From Escherichia boydii (GTDB lineage Bacteria; Pseudomonadota; Gammaproteobacteria; Enterobacterales; Enterobacteriaceae), in contig CP169086.1 in assembly GCA_041890495.1 (NCBI GenBank), forward strand, positions 2,232,001 to 2,296,000: 64,000 bases of DNA, given 5' to 3'. Numbering within the stretch: the stretch's first letter is position 1; every line of letters starts with the position of its first letter. This document shows positions 28,897-38,638 of this stretch, in pieces. The notes beneath the pieces were generated by a model. It made no database searches and was not told the DNA's origin. It saw only the letters and a list, made by a program, of their open reading frames with translations. The translations under genes and the position numbers were made by a program.

Positions 28897-29685
28897 ATGC
28901 AGGCCGAAATTCTCCTCACTCTTCGACTTCAGCAGAAGCTTTTCGCCGATCCGCGACGTATCGCCCTGCTTAAACAAATAGAACAAACGGGCTCGATTAG
29001 CCAGGGGGCGAAAAACGCGGGCATCAGCTACAAAAGCGCCTGGGACGCCATCAACGAAATGAACACCCTGAGCGAACAGCCGCTGGTGGACAGAGCCACG
29101 GGCGGCAAAGGCGGCGGCGGTGCGATCGTGACGCGTTATGGCCAGCGCCTTATTCAGCTGTACGATCTGCTGGCCCAGATCCAGCAAAAAGCGTTTGATG
29201 TGTTGAGCGACGACGATAACGTTCCGCTGGACAGCTTGCTGGCCGCCATTTCCCGCTTCTCGTTACAAACCAGCGCCCGCAACCAGTGGTTTGGTACGGT
29301 GACGGCGCGCGACAATCTCCAGGTACAGCAGCATATTGAGATCCTGCTTGCCGATGGCACCACCCGTCTGAAAGCGGCTATAACGGCGCAGAGCGCTGAG
29401 CGCCTTGAGCTGGATGAAGGTAAAGAAGTACTGGTGCTGCTGAAAGCACCGTGGGTCACTATCACGCGCGATCCCGACGCGGCAAAGGCAGCTGATAACC
29501 AGCTGCAGGGCACAATCAGCCATATCGAACGCGGCCAGGCGCACTGCGAAGTGCTCATGACCCTTGCAGATGGGCAACCGCTTTGCGCGACCCTACCGCT
29601 CAGCGAGTCGGACGACTTAGAAGAAGGTGCTGTCGTCACCGCGTATTTCAACGCAGACCGGGTGATTATCGCCACTTTGTGCTGA
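28897..29685 (+). CDS. modE: Molybdate-responsive transcription factor ModE
   Basis: ModE (262 aa) senses molybdate and represses modABC while activating moa and molybdoenzyme genes. The N-terminal winged helix carries GSISQGAKNAGISYKSAWDAI. The C terminus holds two MOP repeats (TSARNQWFGTVTAR and GTISHIERGQAHCEV). I chose ATG 28897 (MQAEILLTLRLQQ), the normal start; the frame is open further upstream. Several residues differ from E. coli ModE, placing it in the non-E. coli block. Confidence 0.96.
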   Translation: MQAEILLTLRLQQKLFADPRRIALLKQIEQTGSISQGAKNAGISYKSAWDAINEMNTLSEQPLVDRATGGKGGGGAIVTRYGQRLIQLYDLLAQIQQKAFDVLSDDDNVPLDSLLAAISRFSLQTSARNQWFGTVTARDNLQVQQHIEILLADGTTRLKAAITAQSAERLELDEGKEVLVLLKAPWVTITRDPDAAKAADNQLQGTISHIERGQAHCEVLMTLADGQPLCATLPLSESDDLEEGAVVTAYFNADRVIIATLC

Positions 29686-29752
29686 GCGCATTGACAATCG
29701 TACCGACAGTGCGTATCCCTGATATCTGTTGCTGCAAAAACAGGGATAAATC

Positions 29753-31225
29753 ATGTCATCATTGCATATTTCGCAAGGCACATTTCGTCTTAGCGATACC
29801 CGAACGCTGACGATTGCTGATTTGACGATACGCGCGGGTGAAAGCTGGGCGTTTGTCGGCACCAACGGCAGCGGTAAATCCGCGCTGGCCCGCGCGCTGG
29901 CGGGAGAGATCAACCTCCTCAAGGGCGAATACCAGAGCGATTTTACGCGCCTGACGCGCCTGTCATTTGAACAACTACAAAAGCTGGTCAGCGACGAGTG
30001 GCAGCGCAACAACACCGATTTACTCAGCCCTGGCGAAGAAGATACCGGCCGTACGACGGCGGAAATTATTCAGGATGAGGTGAAAGACTCCGCCCGCTGT
30101 CAGCGCCTGGCTGAACGGTTCGGCATCACCGCCCTGCTGGACCGGCGCTTTAAATACCTTTCGACTGGCGAGACGCGAAAAACGCTGCTTTGTCAGGCGC
30201 TGATGAGCGAACCTGAACTGCTTATTCTGGACGAACCGTTCGACGGTCTTGACGTGCAGTCCCGGGCGCAGCTGGCGTCCCTGCTGGCGTCGCTTAATCA
30301 GCAGGGATATACCCTCGTGCTGGTGCTTAACCGCTTCGATGAAATTCCCGATTTTATCCAGCATGCGGGCGTCCTGGCCGACTGTAACCTGACCGAGACC
30401 GGCGAAAAAAACGCGCTGCTTAAGCAGGCGCTGATTGCCCAGCTCGCCCACAGCGAACGGCTCGACGGTATTACCCTTCCGGAACCCGACGCCCCTTCGG
30501 CCCGCCACGCGCTCGATCCCCACCAGCCGCGCATCGTGCTGCGCGACGGGGTGGTCTCTTATGACGATCGCCCGATCCTTAACCGCCTCAGCTGGACGGT
30601 TAATCCGGGCGAGCACTGGCAGATTGTCGGCCCCAACGGCGCGGGAAAATCCACGCTGCTGAGCCTGATCACCGGCGATCACCCGCAGGGCTACAGCAAC
30701 GATCTGACGCTGTTTGGTCGGCGTCGCGGCAGCGGAGAAACCATCTGGGATATTAAAAAACATATCGGCTATGTCAGCAGCAGCCTGCATCTGGATTACC
30801 GGGTCAGTACCACGGTACGCAACGTGATCCTCTCCGGATTTTTTGATTCCATCGGTATTTATCAGGCGGTGTCGGATAAACAGCATAAGCTGGCCCAGCA
30901 GTGGCTGGACATTCTGGGCATGGACCACCGGGTTGCTGACGCGCCGTTTCATAGCCTTTCGTGGGGGCAGCAGCGTCTGGCACTGATCGTTCGCGCGCTG
31001 GTGAAACACCCTACGCTGCTGATCCTCGACGAACCGCTGCAGGGACTTGACCCGTTGAACCGCCAGCTTATCCGCCGCTTTGTGGACGTGCTGATTAGTG
31101 AAGGTGAAACCCAGTTGCTGTTTGTTTCACATCATGCCGAAGATGCCCCCGCCTGCATCACGCATCGGCTGGAGTTTGTTCCGGATGGCGAGCACTATCG
31201 CTATCGGCAAAGCAAAATCGTTTGA
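29753..31225 (+). CDS. modF: ModF, tandem ABC ATPase linked to molybdate genes
   Basis: ModF (490 aa) has two ABC domains in one chain and no membrane part. Walker A motifs are GTNGSGKSAL (N half) and GPNGAGKSTLL (C half); signatures are YLSTGETRKTLL and SLSWGQQRLAL; both Walker B boxes end in LDEP. It follows modE by 67 bases and is probably co-transcribed. Its exact job is not established; it is known as photorepair-related protein PhrA. It is intact and of the non-E. coli type. Confidence 0.94.
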   Translation: MSSLHISQGTFRLSDTRTLTIADLTIRAGESWAFVGTNGSGKSALARALAGEINLLKGEYQSDFTRLTRLSFEQLQKLVSDEWQRNNTDLLSPGEEDTGRTTAEIIQDEVKDSARCQRLAERFGITALLDRRFKYLSTGETRKTLLCQALMSEPELLILDEPFDGLDVQSRAQLASLLASLNQQGYTLVLVLNRFDEIPDFIQHAGVLADCNLTETGEKNALLKQALIAQLAHSERLDGITLPEPDAPSARHALDPHQPRIVLRDGVVSYDDRPILNRLSWTVNPGEHWQIVGPNGAGKSTLLSLITGDHPQGYSNDLTLFGRRRGSGETIWDIKKHIGYVSSSLHLDYRVSTTVRNVILSGFFDSIGIYQAVSDKQHKLAQQWLDILGMDHRVADAPFHSLSWGQQRLALIVRALVKHPTLLILDEPLQGLDPLNRQLIRRFVDVLISEGETQLLFVSHHAEDAPACITHRLEFVPDGEHYRYRQSKIV

Positions 31226-31229
31226 CCTC

Positions 31230-31253
31230 CGGAGGGCCCGCCCTCCGTTTTTC
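31230..31253 (+). terminator. Intrinsic terminator after modF
   Basis: GGAGGGC and GCCCTCC pair around a short centre and are followed by GTTTTT, just after the modF stop. Bases 31254-31331 before the gal control region hold nothing else that I recognise. Confidence 0.8.
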
Positions 31254-31331
31254 AGATAACTTGCACTAATACATTGCTATCCCGTTGATCTACAATGCCT
31301 CATGGCAGATGAAATTCGGATTTTAAAAACA

Positions 31332-31460
31332 GTGTAAACGATTCCACTAATTTATTCCATGTCACACTTTTCGCATCTTTGTTATGCTATGGTTATTTCA
31401 TACCATAAGCCTAATGGAGCGAATTATGAGAGTTCTGGTTACCGGTGGTAGCGGTTACAT
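31332..31460 (+). promoter_or_regulatory. gal operon control region (two operators, CRP site, P1/P2)
   Basis: The external operator GTGTAAACGATTCCAC is at 31332-31347 and the internal operator GTGGTAGCGGTTACAT at 31445-31460, inside galE. Between them are the CRP site around TTCCATGTCACACTTT and overlapping -10 boxes TATGCT (P2, 31383) and TATGGT (P1, 31388). This is the classic E. coli arrangement used by GalR/GalS looping with HU. Confidence 0.92.
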
Positions 31461-32442
31461 TGGAAGTCATACCTGTGTGCAATTACTGCAAAACGGTCAT
31501 GATGTCATCATTCTTGATAACCTCTGTAACAGTAAGCGCAGCGTACTGCCTGTTATCGAGCGTTTAGGCGGCAAACATCCAACGTTTGTTGAAGGCGATA
31601 TTCGTAACGAAGCGTTGATGACCGAGATCCTGCACGATCACGCTATCGACACCGTGATCCACTTCGCCGGGCTGAAAGCCGTGGGCGAATCGGTACAAAA
31701 ACCGCTGGAATATTACGACAACAATGTCAACGGCACTCTGCGCCTGATTAGCGCCATGCGCGCCGCTAACGTCAAAAACTTTATTTTTAGCTCCTCCGCC
31801 ACCGTTTATGGCGATCAGCCCAAAATTCCATACGTTGAAAGCTTCCCGACCGGCACACCGCAAAGCCCTTACGGCAAAAGCAAGCTGATGGTGGAACAGA
31901 TCCTCACCGATCTGCAAAAAGCCCAGCCGGACTGGAGCATTGCCCTGCTGCGCTACTTCAACCCGGTTGGCGCGCATCCGTCGGGCGATATGGGCGAAGA
32001 TCCGCAAGGCATTCCGAATAACCTGATGCCATACATCGCCCAGGTTGCTGTAGGCCGTCGCGACTCGCTGGCGATTTTTGGTAACGATTATCCGACCGAA
32101 GATGGTACTGGCGTACGCGATTACATCCACGTAATGGATCTGGCGGACGGTCACGTCGTGGCGATGGAAAAACTGGCGAACAAGCCAGGCGTACACATCT
32201 ACAACCTCGGCGCTGGCGTAGGCAACAGCGTGCTGGACGTGGTTAATGCCTTCAGCAAAGCCTGCGGCAAACCGGTTAATTATCATTTTGCACCGCGTCG
32301 CGAGGGCGACCTTCCGGCCTACTGGGCGGACGCCAGCAAAGCCGACCGTGAACTGAACTGGCGCGTAACGCGCACACTCGATGAAATGGCGCAGGACACC
32401 TGGCACTGGCAGTCACGCCATCCACAGGGATATCCCGATTAA
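31426..32442 (+). CDS. galE: UDP-glucose 4-epimerase
   Basis: GalE (338 aa) interconverts UDP-galactose and UDP-glucose. It is a short-chain dehydrogenase-type fold with the NAD-binding GGSGYIGSH at the N terminus, the catalytic Ser in FSSSATVYG and Tyr-Lys in YGKSK. The start ATG 31426 follows TGGAGCGAATT. It is first in galETKM and identical, as far as I can recall, to E. coli K-12. Confidence 0.98.
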   Translation: MRVLVTGGSGYIGSHTCVQLLQNGHDVIILDNLCNSKRSVLPVIERLGGKHPTFVEGDIRNEALMTEILHDHAIDTVIHFAGLKAVGESVQKPLEYYDNNVNGTLRLISAMRAANVKNFIFSSSATVYGDQPKIPYVESFPTGTPQSPYGKSKLMVEQILTDLQKAQPDWSIALLRYFNPVGAHPSGDMGEDPQGIPNNLMPYIAQVAVGRRDSLAIFGNDYPTEDGTGVRDYIHVMDLADGHVVAMEKLANKPGVHIYNLGAGVGNSVLDVVNAFSKACGKPVNYHFAPRREGDLPAYWADASKADRELNWRVTRTLDEMAQDTWHWQSRHPQGYPD

Positions 32443-32451
32443 GGAACGACC

Positions 32452-33498
32452 ATGACGCAATTTAATCCCGTTGATCATCCACATCGCCGCTACAACCCGC
32501 TCACCGGGCAATGGATTCTGGTTTCACCGCACCGCGCTAAGCGCCCCTGGCAGGGGGCGCAGGAAACGCCAGCCAAACAGGTGTTACCTGCGCACGATCC
32601 AGATTGCTTCCTCTGCGCAGGTAATGTGCGGGTGACAGGCGATAAAAACCCCGATTACACCGGGACTTACGTTTTCACTAATGACTTTGCGGCTTTGATG
32701 TCTGACACGCCAGATGCGCCAGAAAGTCACGATCCGCTGATGCGTTGCCAGAGCGCGCGCGGCACCAGCCGGGTGATCTGCTTTTCACCGGATCACAGTA
32801 AAACGCTGCCAGAGCTCAGCGTTGCAGCATTGACGGAAATCGTCAAAACCTGGCAGGAGCAAACCGCAGAACTGGGGAAAACGTACCCATGGGTGCAGGT
32901 TTTTGAAAACAAAGGCGCGGCGATGGGCTGCTCTAACCCGCATCCGCACGGTCAGATTTGGGCAAATAGCTTCCTGCCTAACGAAGCTGAGCGCGAAGAC
33001 CGCCTGCAAAAAGAATATTTTGCCGAACAGAAATCACCAATGCTGGTGGATTATGTTCAGCGCGAGCTGGCAGACGGTAGCCGTACCGTTGTCGAAACCG
33101 AACACTGGTTAGCCGTCGTGCCTTACTGGGCTGCCTGGCCGTTCGAAACGCTACTGCTGCCCAAAGCCCACGTTTTACGGATCACCGATTTGACCGACGC
33201 CCAGCGCAGCGATCTGGCGCTGGCGTTGAAAAAGCTGACCAGTCGTTATGACAACCTCTTCCAGTGCTCCTTCCCCTACTCTATGGGCTGGCACGGCGCG
33301 CCATTTAATGGCGAAGAGAATCAACACTGGCAGCTGCACGCGCACTTTTATCCGCCTCTGCTGCGCTCCGCCACCGTACGTAAATTTATGGTTGGTTATG
33401 AAATGCTGGCAGAGACCCAGCGAGACCTGACCGCAGAACAGGCAGCAGAGCGTTTGCGCGCAGTCAGCGATATCCATTTTCGCGAATCCGGAGTGTAA
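32452..33498 (+). CDS. galT: Galactose-1-phosphate uridylyltransferase
   Basis: GalT (348 aa) transfers UMP from UDP-glucose to galactose-1-phosphate. The nucleophile His lies in the HPHGQIW motif (residues about 164-170). The zinc-binding CFLCAGN is N-terminal, and iron/zinc-site His residues are in HAHFYPPLLRS. It is spaced nine bases from galE and three from galK. It is intact. Confidence 0.98.
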   Translation: MTQFNPVDHPHRRYNPLTGQWILVSPHRAKRPWQGAQETPAKQVLPAHDPDCFLCAGNVRVTGDKNPDYTGTYVFTNDFAALMSDTPDAPESHDPLMRCQSARGTSRVICFSPDHSKTLPELSVAALTEIVKTWQEQTAELGKTYPWVQVFENKGAAMGCSNPHPHGQIWANSFLPNEAEREDRLQKEYFAEQKSPMLVDYVQRELADGSRTVVETEHWLAVVPYWAAWPFETLLLPKAHVLRITDLTDAQRSDLALALKKLTSRYDNLFQCSFPYSMGWHGAPFNGEENQHWQLHAHFYPPLLRSATVRKFMVGYEMLAETQRDLTAEQAAERLRAVSDIHFRESGV

Positions 33499-33501
33499 GA
33501 A

Positions 33502-34650
33502 ATGAGTCTGAAAGAAAAAACACAATCTCTGTTTGCCAACGCATTTGGCTACCCTGCCACTCACACCATTCAGGCGCCTGGCCGCGTGAATTTGATTGGT
33601 GAACACACCGACTACAACGACGGTTTCGTTCTGCCCTGCGCGATTGATTATCAAACCGTGATCAGTTGTGCACCACGCGATGACCGTAAAGTTCGCGTGA
33701 TGGCAGCCGATTATGAAAATCAGCTCGACGAGTTTTCCCTCGATGCGCCCATTGTCGCACATGAAAACTATCAATGGGCTAACTACGTTCGTGGCGTGGT
33801 GAAACATCTGCAACTGCGTAACAACAGCTTCGGCGGCGTGGACATGGTGATCAGCGGCAATGTGCCGCAGGGTGCCGGGTTAAGTTCTTCCGCTTCACTG
33901 GAAGTCGCGGTCGGAACCGTATTGCAGCAGCTTTATCATCTGCCGCTGGACGGCGCACAAATCGCGCTTAACGGTCAGGAAGCAGAAAACCAGTTTGTAG
34001 GCTGTAACTGCGGGATCATGGATCAGCTAATTTCCGCGCTCGGCAAGAAAGATCATGCCTTGCTGATCGATTGCCGCTCACTGGGGACCAAAGCAGTTTC
34101 CATGCCCAAAGGTGTGGCTGTCGTCATCATCAACAGTAACTTCAAACGTACCCTGGTTGGCAGCGAATACAACACCCGTCGTGAACAGTGCGAAACCGGT
34201 GCGCGTTTCTTCCAGCAGCCAGCCCTGCGTGATGTCACCATTGAAGAGTTCAACGCTGTTGCGCATGAACTGGACCCGATCGTGGCAAAACGCGTGCGTC
34301 ATATACTGACTGAAAACGCCCGCACCGTTGAAGCTGCCAGCGCGCTGGAGCAAGGCGACCTGAAACGTATGGGCGAGTTGATGGCGGAGTCTCATGCCTC
34401 TATGCGCGATGATTTCGAAATCACCGTGCCGCAAATTGACACTCTGGTAGAAATCGTCAAAGCTGTGATTGGCGACAAAGGTGGCGTACGCATGACCGGC
34501 GGCGGATTTGGCGGCTGTATCGTCGCGCTGATCCCGGAAGAGCTGGTGCCTGCCGTACAGCAAGCTGTCGCTGAACAATATGAAGCAAAAACAGGTATTA
34601 AAGAGACTTTTTACGTTTGTAAACCATCACAAGGAGCAGGACAGTGCTGA
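33502..34650 (+). CDS. galK: Galactokinase
   Basis: GalK (382 aa) phosphorylates galactose at C1. The galactose signature [16 protein letters not shown] is near residue 28, the ATP-binding GHMP motif is [15 protein letters not shown], and the C-terminal GHMP motif is [11 protein letters not shown]. It overlaps galM by seven bases, so translation of the two is coupled. It is intact and E. coli-like. Confidence 0.98.
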
Positions 34651-35684
34651 ACGAAACTCCCGCACTGGCACCCGATGGTCAGCCGTACCGACTGTTAACT
34701 TTGCGTAACAACGCAGGGATGGTAGTCACGCTGATGGACTGGGGTGCGACTTTACTTTCCGCCCGTATTCCGCTTTCCGATGGCAGCGTCCGCGAGGCGC
34801 TGCTCGGCTGTGCCAGCCCGGAATGCTATCAGGATCAGGCCGCGTTTCTGGGGGCCTCTATTGGTCGTTATGCCAACCGTATCGCCAATAGCCGTTATAC
34901 CTTTGACGGTGAAACCGTGACGCTTTCGCCAAGTCAGGGCGTTAACCAGCTGCACGGCGGGCCGGAAGGGTTCGACAAACGTCGCTGGCAGATTGTGAAC
35001 CAGAACGATCGTCAGGTGCTGTTTGCCCTGAGTTCAGATGATGGTGATCAGGGCTTCCCGGGTAATCTCGGCGCGACGGTGCAATATCGTCTGACCGACG
35101 ATAACCGTATCTCCATTACTTATCGCGCCACAGTTGATAAACCTTGCCCGGTGAATATGACTAATCACGTCTATTTCAATCTTGACGGCGAGCAGTCTGA
35201 CGTGCGCAATCACAAGTTGCAGATTCTGGCGGACGAATATCTGCCGGTTGATGAAGGCGGCATTCCGCACGACGGCCTGAAATCTGTCGCCGGAACGTCT
35301 TTTGATTTCCGCAGCGCCAAAATCATCGCCAGTGAGTTTCTTGCCGACGACGATCAGCGCAAAGTGAAAGGTTACGATCACGCATTCTTGTTACAGGCCA
35401 AAGGCGATGGCAAGAAAGTGGCGGCGCATGTCTGGTCAGCAGATGAAAAATTGCAGCTGAAGGTCTACACCACCGCTCCGGCTCTGCAATTCTACTCCGG
35501 CAACTTCCTCGGCGGCACACCGTCGCGGGGAACCGAACCTTACGCCGACTGGCAAGGGCTGGCTCTGGAAAGCGAGTTTCTACCGGACAGCCCGAACCAC
35601 CCTGAATGGCCGCAACCGGACTGCTTCCTGCGTCCTGGCGAAGAGTATTCCAGCCTGACGGAATATCAGTTTATTGCTGAGTAA
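34644..35684 (+). CDS. galM: Galactose mutarotase
   Basis: GalM (346 aa) equilibrates alpha and beta galactose before GalK. Catalytic residues are the His of [10 protein letters not shown], the His of [10 protein letters not shown] and the Glu of [11 protein letters not shown]. It is the last gene of the operon and is followed by a terminator. Confidence 0.97.
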
Positions 35685-35687
35685 TGT

Positions 35688-35713
35688 TACGCCCTCGTCA
35701 TGAGGGCTTTATC
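35688..35713 (+). terminator. Terminator after galM
   Basis: GCCCTCgtcatGAGGGC followed by TTTAT lies four bases after the galM stop. It is a short hairpin with a weak T-run. Confidence 0.7.
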
Positions 35714-35841
35714 TCATATTGTTCAAATCACCAGCAAACACCGACATATTTGCAACTCAATATTCACAACAACCTTACACTGCGCCACTATTTTCGCTAT
35801 GGTTATGCGTAAGCATTGCTGTTGCTTCGTCGCGGCAATAT

Positions 35842-35860
35842 AATGAGAATTATTATCATT
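35842..35860. promoter_or_regulatory. Fur box upstream of gpmA
   Basis: AATGAGAATTATTATCATT matches the Fur consensus at most positions and overlaps the likely gpmA promoter about 25 bases before the start. Iron control of gpmA by Fur has been reported in E. coli. Confidence 0.8.
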
Positions 35861-35885
35861 AAAAGATGATTTGAGGAGTAAGTAT

Positions 35886-36638
35886 ATGGCTGTAACTAAG
35901 CTGGTTCTGGTTCGTCATGGCGAAAGTCAGTGGAACAAAGAAAACCGTTTCACCGGTTGGTACGACGTGGATCTGTCTGAGAAAGGCGTAAGCGAAGCAA
36001 AAGCAGCAGGTAAGCTGCTGAAAGAGGAAGGTTACAGCTTTGACTTTGCTTACACTTCTGTGCTGAAACGCGCTATCCATACCCTGTGGAATGTGCTGGA
36101 CGAACTGGATCAGGCATGGCTGCCCGTTGAGAAATCCTGGAAACTGAACGAACGTCACTACGGTGCGTTGCAGGGTCTGAACAAAGCGGAAACTGCTGAA
36201 AAGTATGGCGACGAGCAGGTGAAACAGTGGCGTCGTGGTTTTGCAGTGACTCCGCCGGAACTGACTAAAGATGATGAGCGTTATCCGGGTCACGATCCGC
36301 GTTACGCGAAACTGAGCGAGAAAGAACTGCCGCTGACGGAAAGCCTGGCGCTGACCATTGACCGCGTGATCCCTTACTGGAATGAAACTATTCTGCCGCG
36401 TATGAAGAGCGGTGAGCGCGTGATCATCGCTGCACACGGTAACTCTTTACGTGCGCTGGTGAAATATCTTGATAACATGAGCGAAGAAGAGATTCTTGAG
36501 CTTAATATCCCGACTGGCGTGCCGCTGGTGTATGAGTTCGACGAGAATTTCAAACCGCTGAAACGCTATTATCTGGGTAATGCTGACGAGATCGCAGCGA
36601 AAGCAGCGGCGGTTGCAAACCAGGGTAAAGCGAAGTAA
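35886..36638 (+). CDS. gpmA: 2,3-bisphosphoglycerate-dependent phosphoglycerate mutase
   Basis: GpmA (250 aa) interconverts 3- and 2-phosphoglycerate in glycolysis. The phospho-His is H11 in [10 protein letters not shown]; the second His is in [13 protein letters not shown] chose ATG 35886 (MAVTKLVL), preceded by GAGGAGTAAG. It is intact and E. coli-like. Confidence 0.98.
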
Positions 36639-36660
36639 ACGTCATTCGTTTAAAATGAGA

Positions 36661-36689
36661 AAGCCGACTGCAAGTGAGTCGGCTTTTTT
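36661..36689 (+). terminator. Intrinsic terminator after gpmA
   Basis: AAGCCGACT-gcaagtg-AGTCGGCTTTTTT is a clear hairpin plus T-run 22 bases after the stop. Confidence 0.92.
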
Positions 36690-36704
36690 GTTGCTAACAA
36701 TGGA

Positions 36705-36795
36705 GCACATTGCCTGATGCGACGCTGCGCGACTTATCAGGCCTGTGGTGATTCATCGGATACGCCACTCTGACGGCGCATCCGACAATTAAACC
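36705..36795. repeat. REP-type repeat between gpmA and aroG
   Basis: GCCTGATGCGACGCTGCGCG...TTATCAGGCC is followed by CGGATACGCC...GGCGCATCCGAC. These are two E. coli-form repeats in inverted orientation between convergent genes. Confidence 0.8.
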
Positions 36796-37848
36796 TTACC
36801 CGCGACGCGCTTTTACTGCATTCGCCAGTTGACGTAACAGAGCATCGGTATCTTCCCAGCCGATGCAGGCATCGGTGATGCTCTTACCGTAGGCCAGCGG
36901 CTCCCCGCTCTCGAGGCTCTGATTGCCTTCCACCAGATGGCTTTCCACCATCACGCCAATAATGGCCTTTTCGCCACCGGCAATCTGCTGGCAAACGTCA
37001 GCACAAACATCCATCTGCTTTTTGAATTGTTTGGACGAGTTAGCATGGCTGAAATCGATCATCACCTGTGCTGGCAGGCCTGCTTTGTTCAGCCCTTCTT
37101 TCACTTCAGCAACGTGCTTCGCGCTGTAGTTAGGCTCTTTACCGCCGCGCAGAATGATATGGCAATCGCCGTTACCGCTGGTATTCACAATCGCCGAATG
37201 CCCCCATTTCGTTACGGACAGGAAGCAGTGCGGCGCACCGGCGGCATTAATGGCATCGATAGCCACTTTAATCGTACCGTCGGTGCCATTTTTGAAGCCG
37301 ACCGGACAAGAAAGCCCTGATGCCAGTTCGCGGTGCACCTGCGATTCGGTGGTACGTGCGCCAATTGCGCCCCAGCTCATCAGGTCAGCGAGATATTGTG
37401 GGGTGATCATATCGAGAAACTCACCTGCCGCTGGCAGACCGCTGTCGTTAATATCAAGCAGCAATTTACGGGCTATACGCAGACCGTCGTTGATCTGGAA
37501 GCTATTATCCATATGCGGATCGTTAATCAGCCCTTTCCAGCCCACCGTGGTACGCGGCTTTTCAAAATAGACGCGCATTACGATTTCCAGCTCATCTTTC
37601 AGCTCTTCACGCAGCGCCAGCAAGCGAGTGGCATACTCTTTTGCCGCGACAGGATCATGAATTGAGCATGGGCCAATCACAACCAACAGGCGATCATCAT
37701 TACCTTTCAGGATCTTATGGATCGCTTTTCGGGCATGGGCAACCGTATTCGCGGCATTTTCAGTAGCGGGGAATTTTTCCAGCAATGCGACAGGAGGAAG
37801 TAACTCTTTGATTTCTTTGATGCGTAAATCGTCGTTCTGATAATTCAT
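36796..37848 (-). CDS. aroG: DAHP synthase, phenylalanine-sensitive
   Basis: AroG (350 aa) condenses phosphoenolpyruvate and erythrose-4-phosphate in the first step of aromatic synthesis, with feedback inhibition by phenylalanine. Active-site segments VIGPCSIHD, FEKPRTTVGWKG, GARTTESQ and DFSHANSSKQ are intact. The N terminus MNYQNDDLRIKEIKEL marks the Phe-sensitive isozyme. A TyrR box lies upstream. Confidence 0.98.
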   Translation of the reverse strand: MNYQNDDLRIKEIKELLPPVALLEKFPATENAANTVAHARKAIHKILKGNDDRLLVVIGPCSIHDPVAAKEYATRLLALREELKDELEIVMRVYFEKPRTTVGWKGLINDPHMDNSFQINDGLRIARKLLLDINDSGLPAAGEFLDMITPQYLADLMSWGAIGARTTESQVHRELASGLSCPVGFKNGTDGTIKVAIDAINAAGAPHCFLSVTKWGHSAIVNTSGNGDCHIILRGGKEPNYSAKHVAEVKEGLNKAGLPAQVMIDFSHANSSKQFKKQMDVCADVCQQIAGGEKAIIGVMVESHLVEGNQSLESGEPLAYGKSITDACIGWEDTDALLRQLANAVKARRG

Positions 37849-37918
37849 GTCTGTTCCAATGTTGCCATACTTATCTTAGTGAATGCAATACTTCCAATCT
37901 ATATCTTCCGTCAGAATG

Positions 37919-37936
37919 TGTAAACGGGGTTTTACA
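37919..37936. promoter_or_regulatory. TyrR box upstream of aroG
   Basis: TGTAAA-cggggt-TTTACA is a perfect TGTAAA-N6-TTTACA site about 70 bases ahead of aroG. TyrR with phenylalanine represses E. coli aroG at such a site. Confidence 0.9.
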
Positions 37937-38152
37937 CTATCACGCAGATAATTCCTGGAATTCGCCTAAAAATCGCCACAAAATAGCGAAAAATGAGATC
38001 TAACCTAAGCTTTTTAACTGTAACAACCAATTTTACATGCTTAAACGCGATTCCCTACTGACGTAAGTCCGTTAGGCGGAATCTTTCGCCTCAAAAAAGA
38101 TGCACTGTTGGAGAATGTTATCCAGCGTAACGACAAGAACAGGAGCACCATG

Positions 38153-38533
38153 ATGAAAATGACAAAACTGGCAACCCTCTTCCTGACCGCCACACTCACT
38201 CTGGCCAGCGGCAGCGTCCTGGCCGCGGAAACGGGCACATCAGACAGCAACGGTGACGCGAATGCGGCTGCGGCGGCAGGTCAACCTGCGCCTGATGCAA
38301 AACAGAATCTCGCCCCGAATAATGTCGACAACAACCAGATCAATACCGGCAATACCAACACTGGCGGCACGATGCTGCATCCAGACGGTAGCGGTTCCGG
38401 CACCATGAACCATGACAATATGAGTTCAGACGAGGTCCATAAGAACTCGATGTGTAAGGACGGCAAATGCCCGGATCCTAACGACAAAGTGGGTAACGAC
38501 GCCAATACCAAAACTGATGGCACCACCCAGTAA
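38153..38533 (+). CDS. ybgS: YbgS, secreted low-complexity protein
   Basis: YbgS (126 aa) is a homeobox-superfamily-labelled exported protein of unknown role. The signal peptide MKMTKLATLFLTATLTLASG ends at VLA-AET. The mature part is rich in Asn, Gly and Asp, with a Cys pair in KNSMCKDGKCPD. I chose ATG 38153, seven bases after AGGAG; ATG 38150 is an equal alternative. The sequence is well diverged from E. coli YbgS, marking a non-E. coli block. The gap 37849-38152 holds the TyrR box and promoters only. Confidence 0.88.
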   Translation: MKMTKLATLFLTATLTLASGSVLAAETGTSDSNGDANAAAAAGQPAPDAKQNLAPNNVDNNQINTGNTNTGGTMLHPDGSGSGTMNHDNMSSDEVHKNSMCKDGKCPDPNDKVGNDANTKTDGTTQ

Positions 38534-38554
38534 TTTGTATGAACCGTCAGAAAA

Positions 38555-38581
38555 AGGAGAGCCCAGGCTCTCCTTTCTTTT
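38555..38581 (+). terminator. Intrinsic terminator after ybgS
   Basis: AGGAGAGCC-ca-GGCTCTCCTTTCTTTTT is a stable hairpin with a T-rich tail. Confidence 0.88.
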
Positions 38582-38638
38582 TGGAGTAACCTATTAAAAA
38601 CGCTACACTAAAAACAATAACACTTCAGGAAAGCAGAT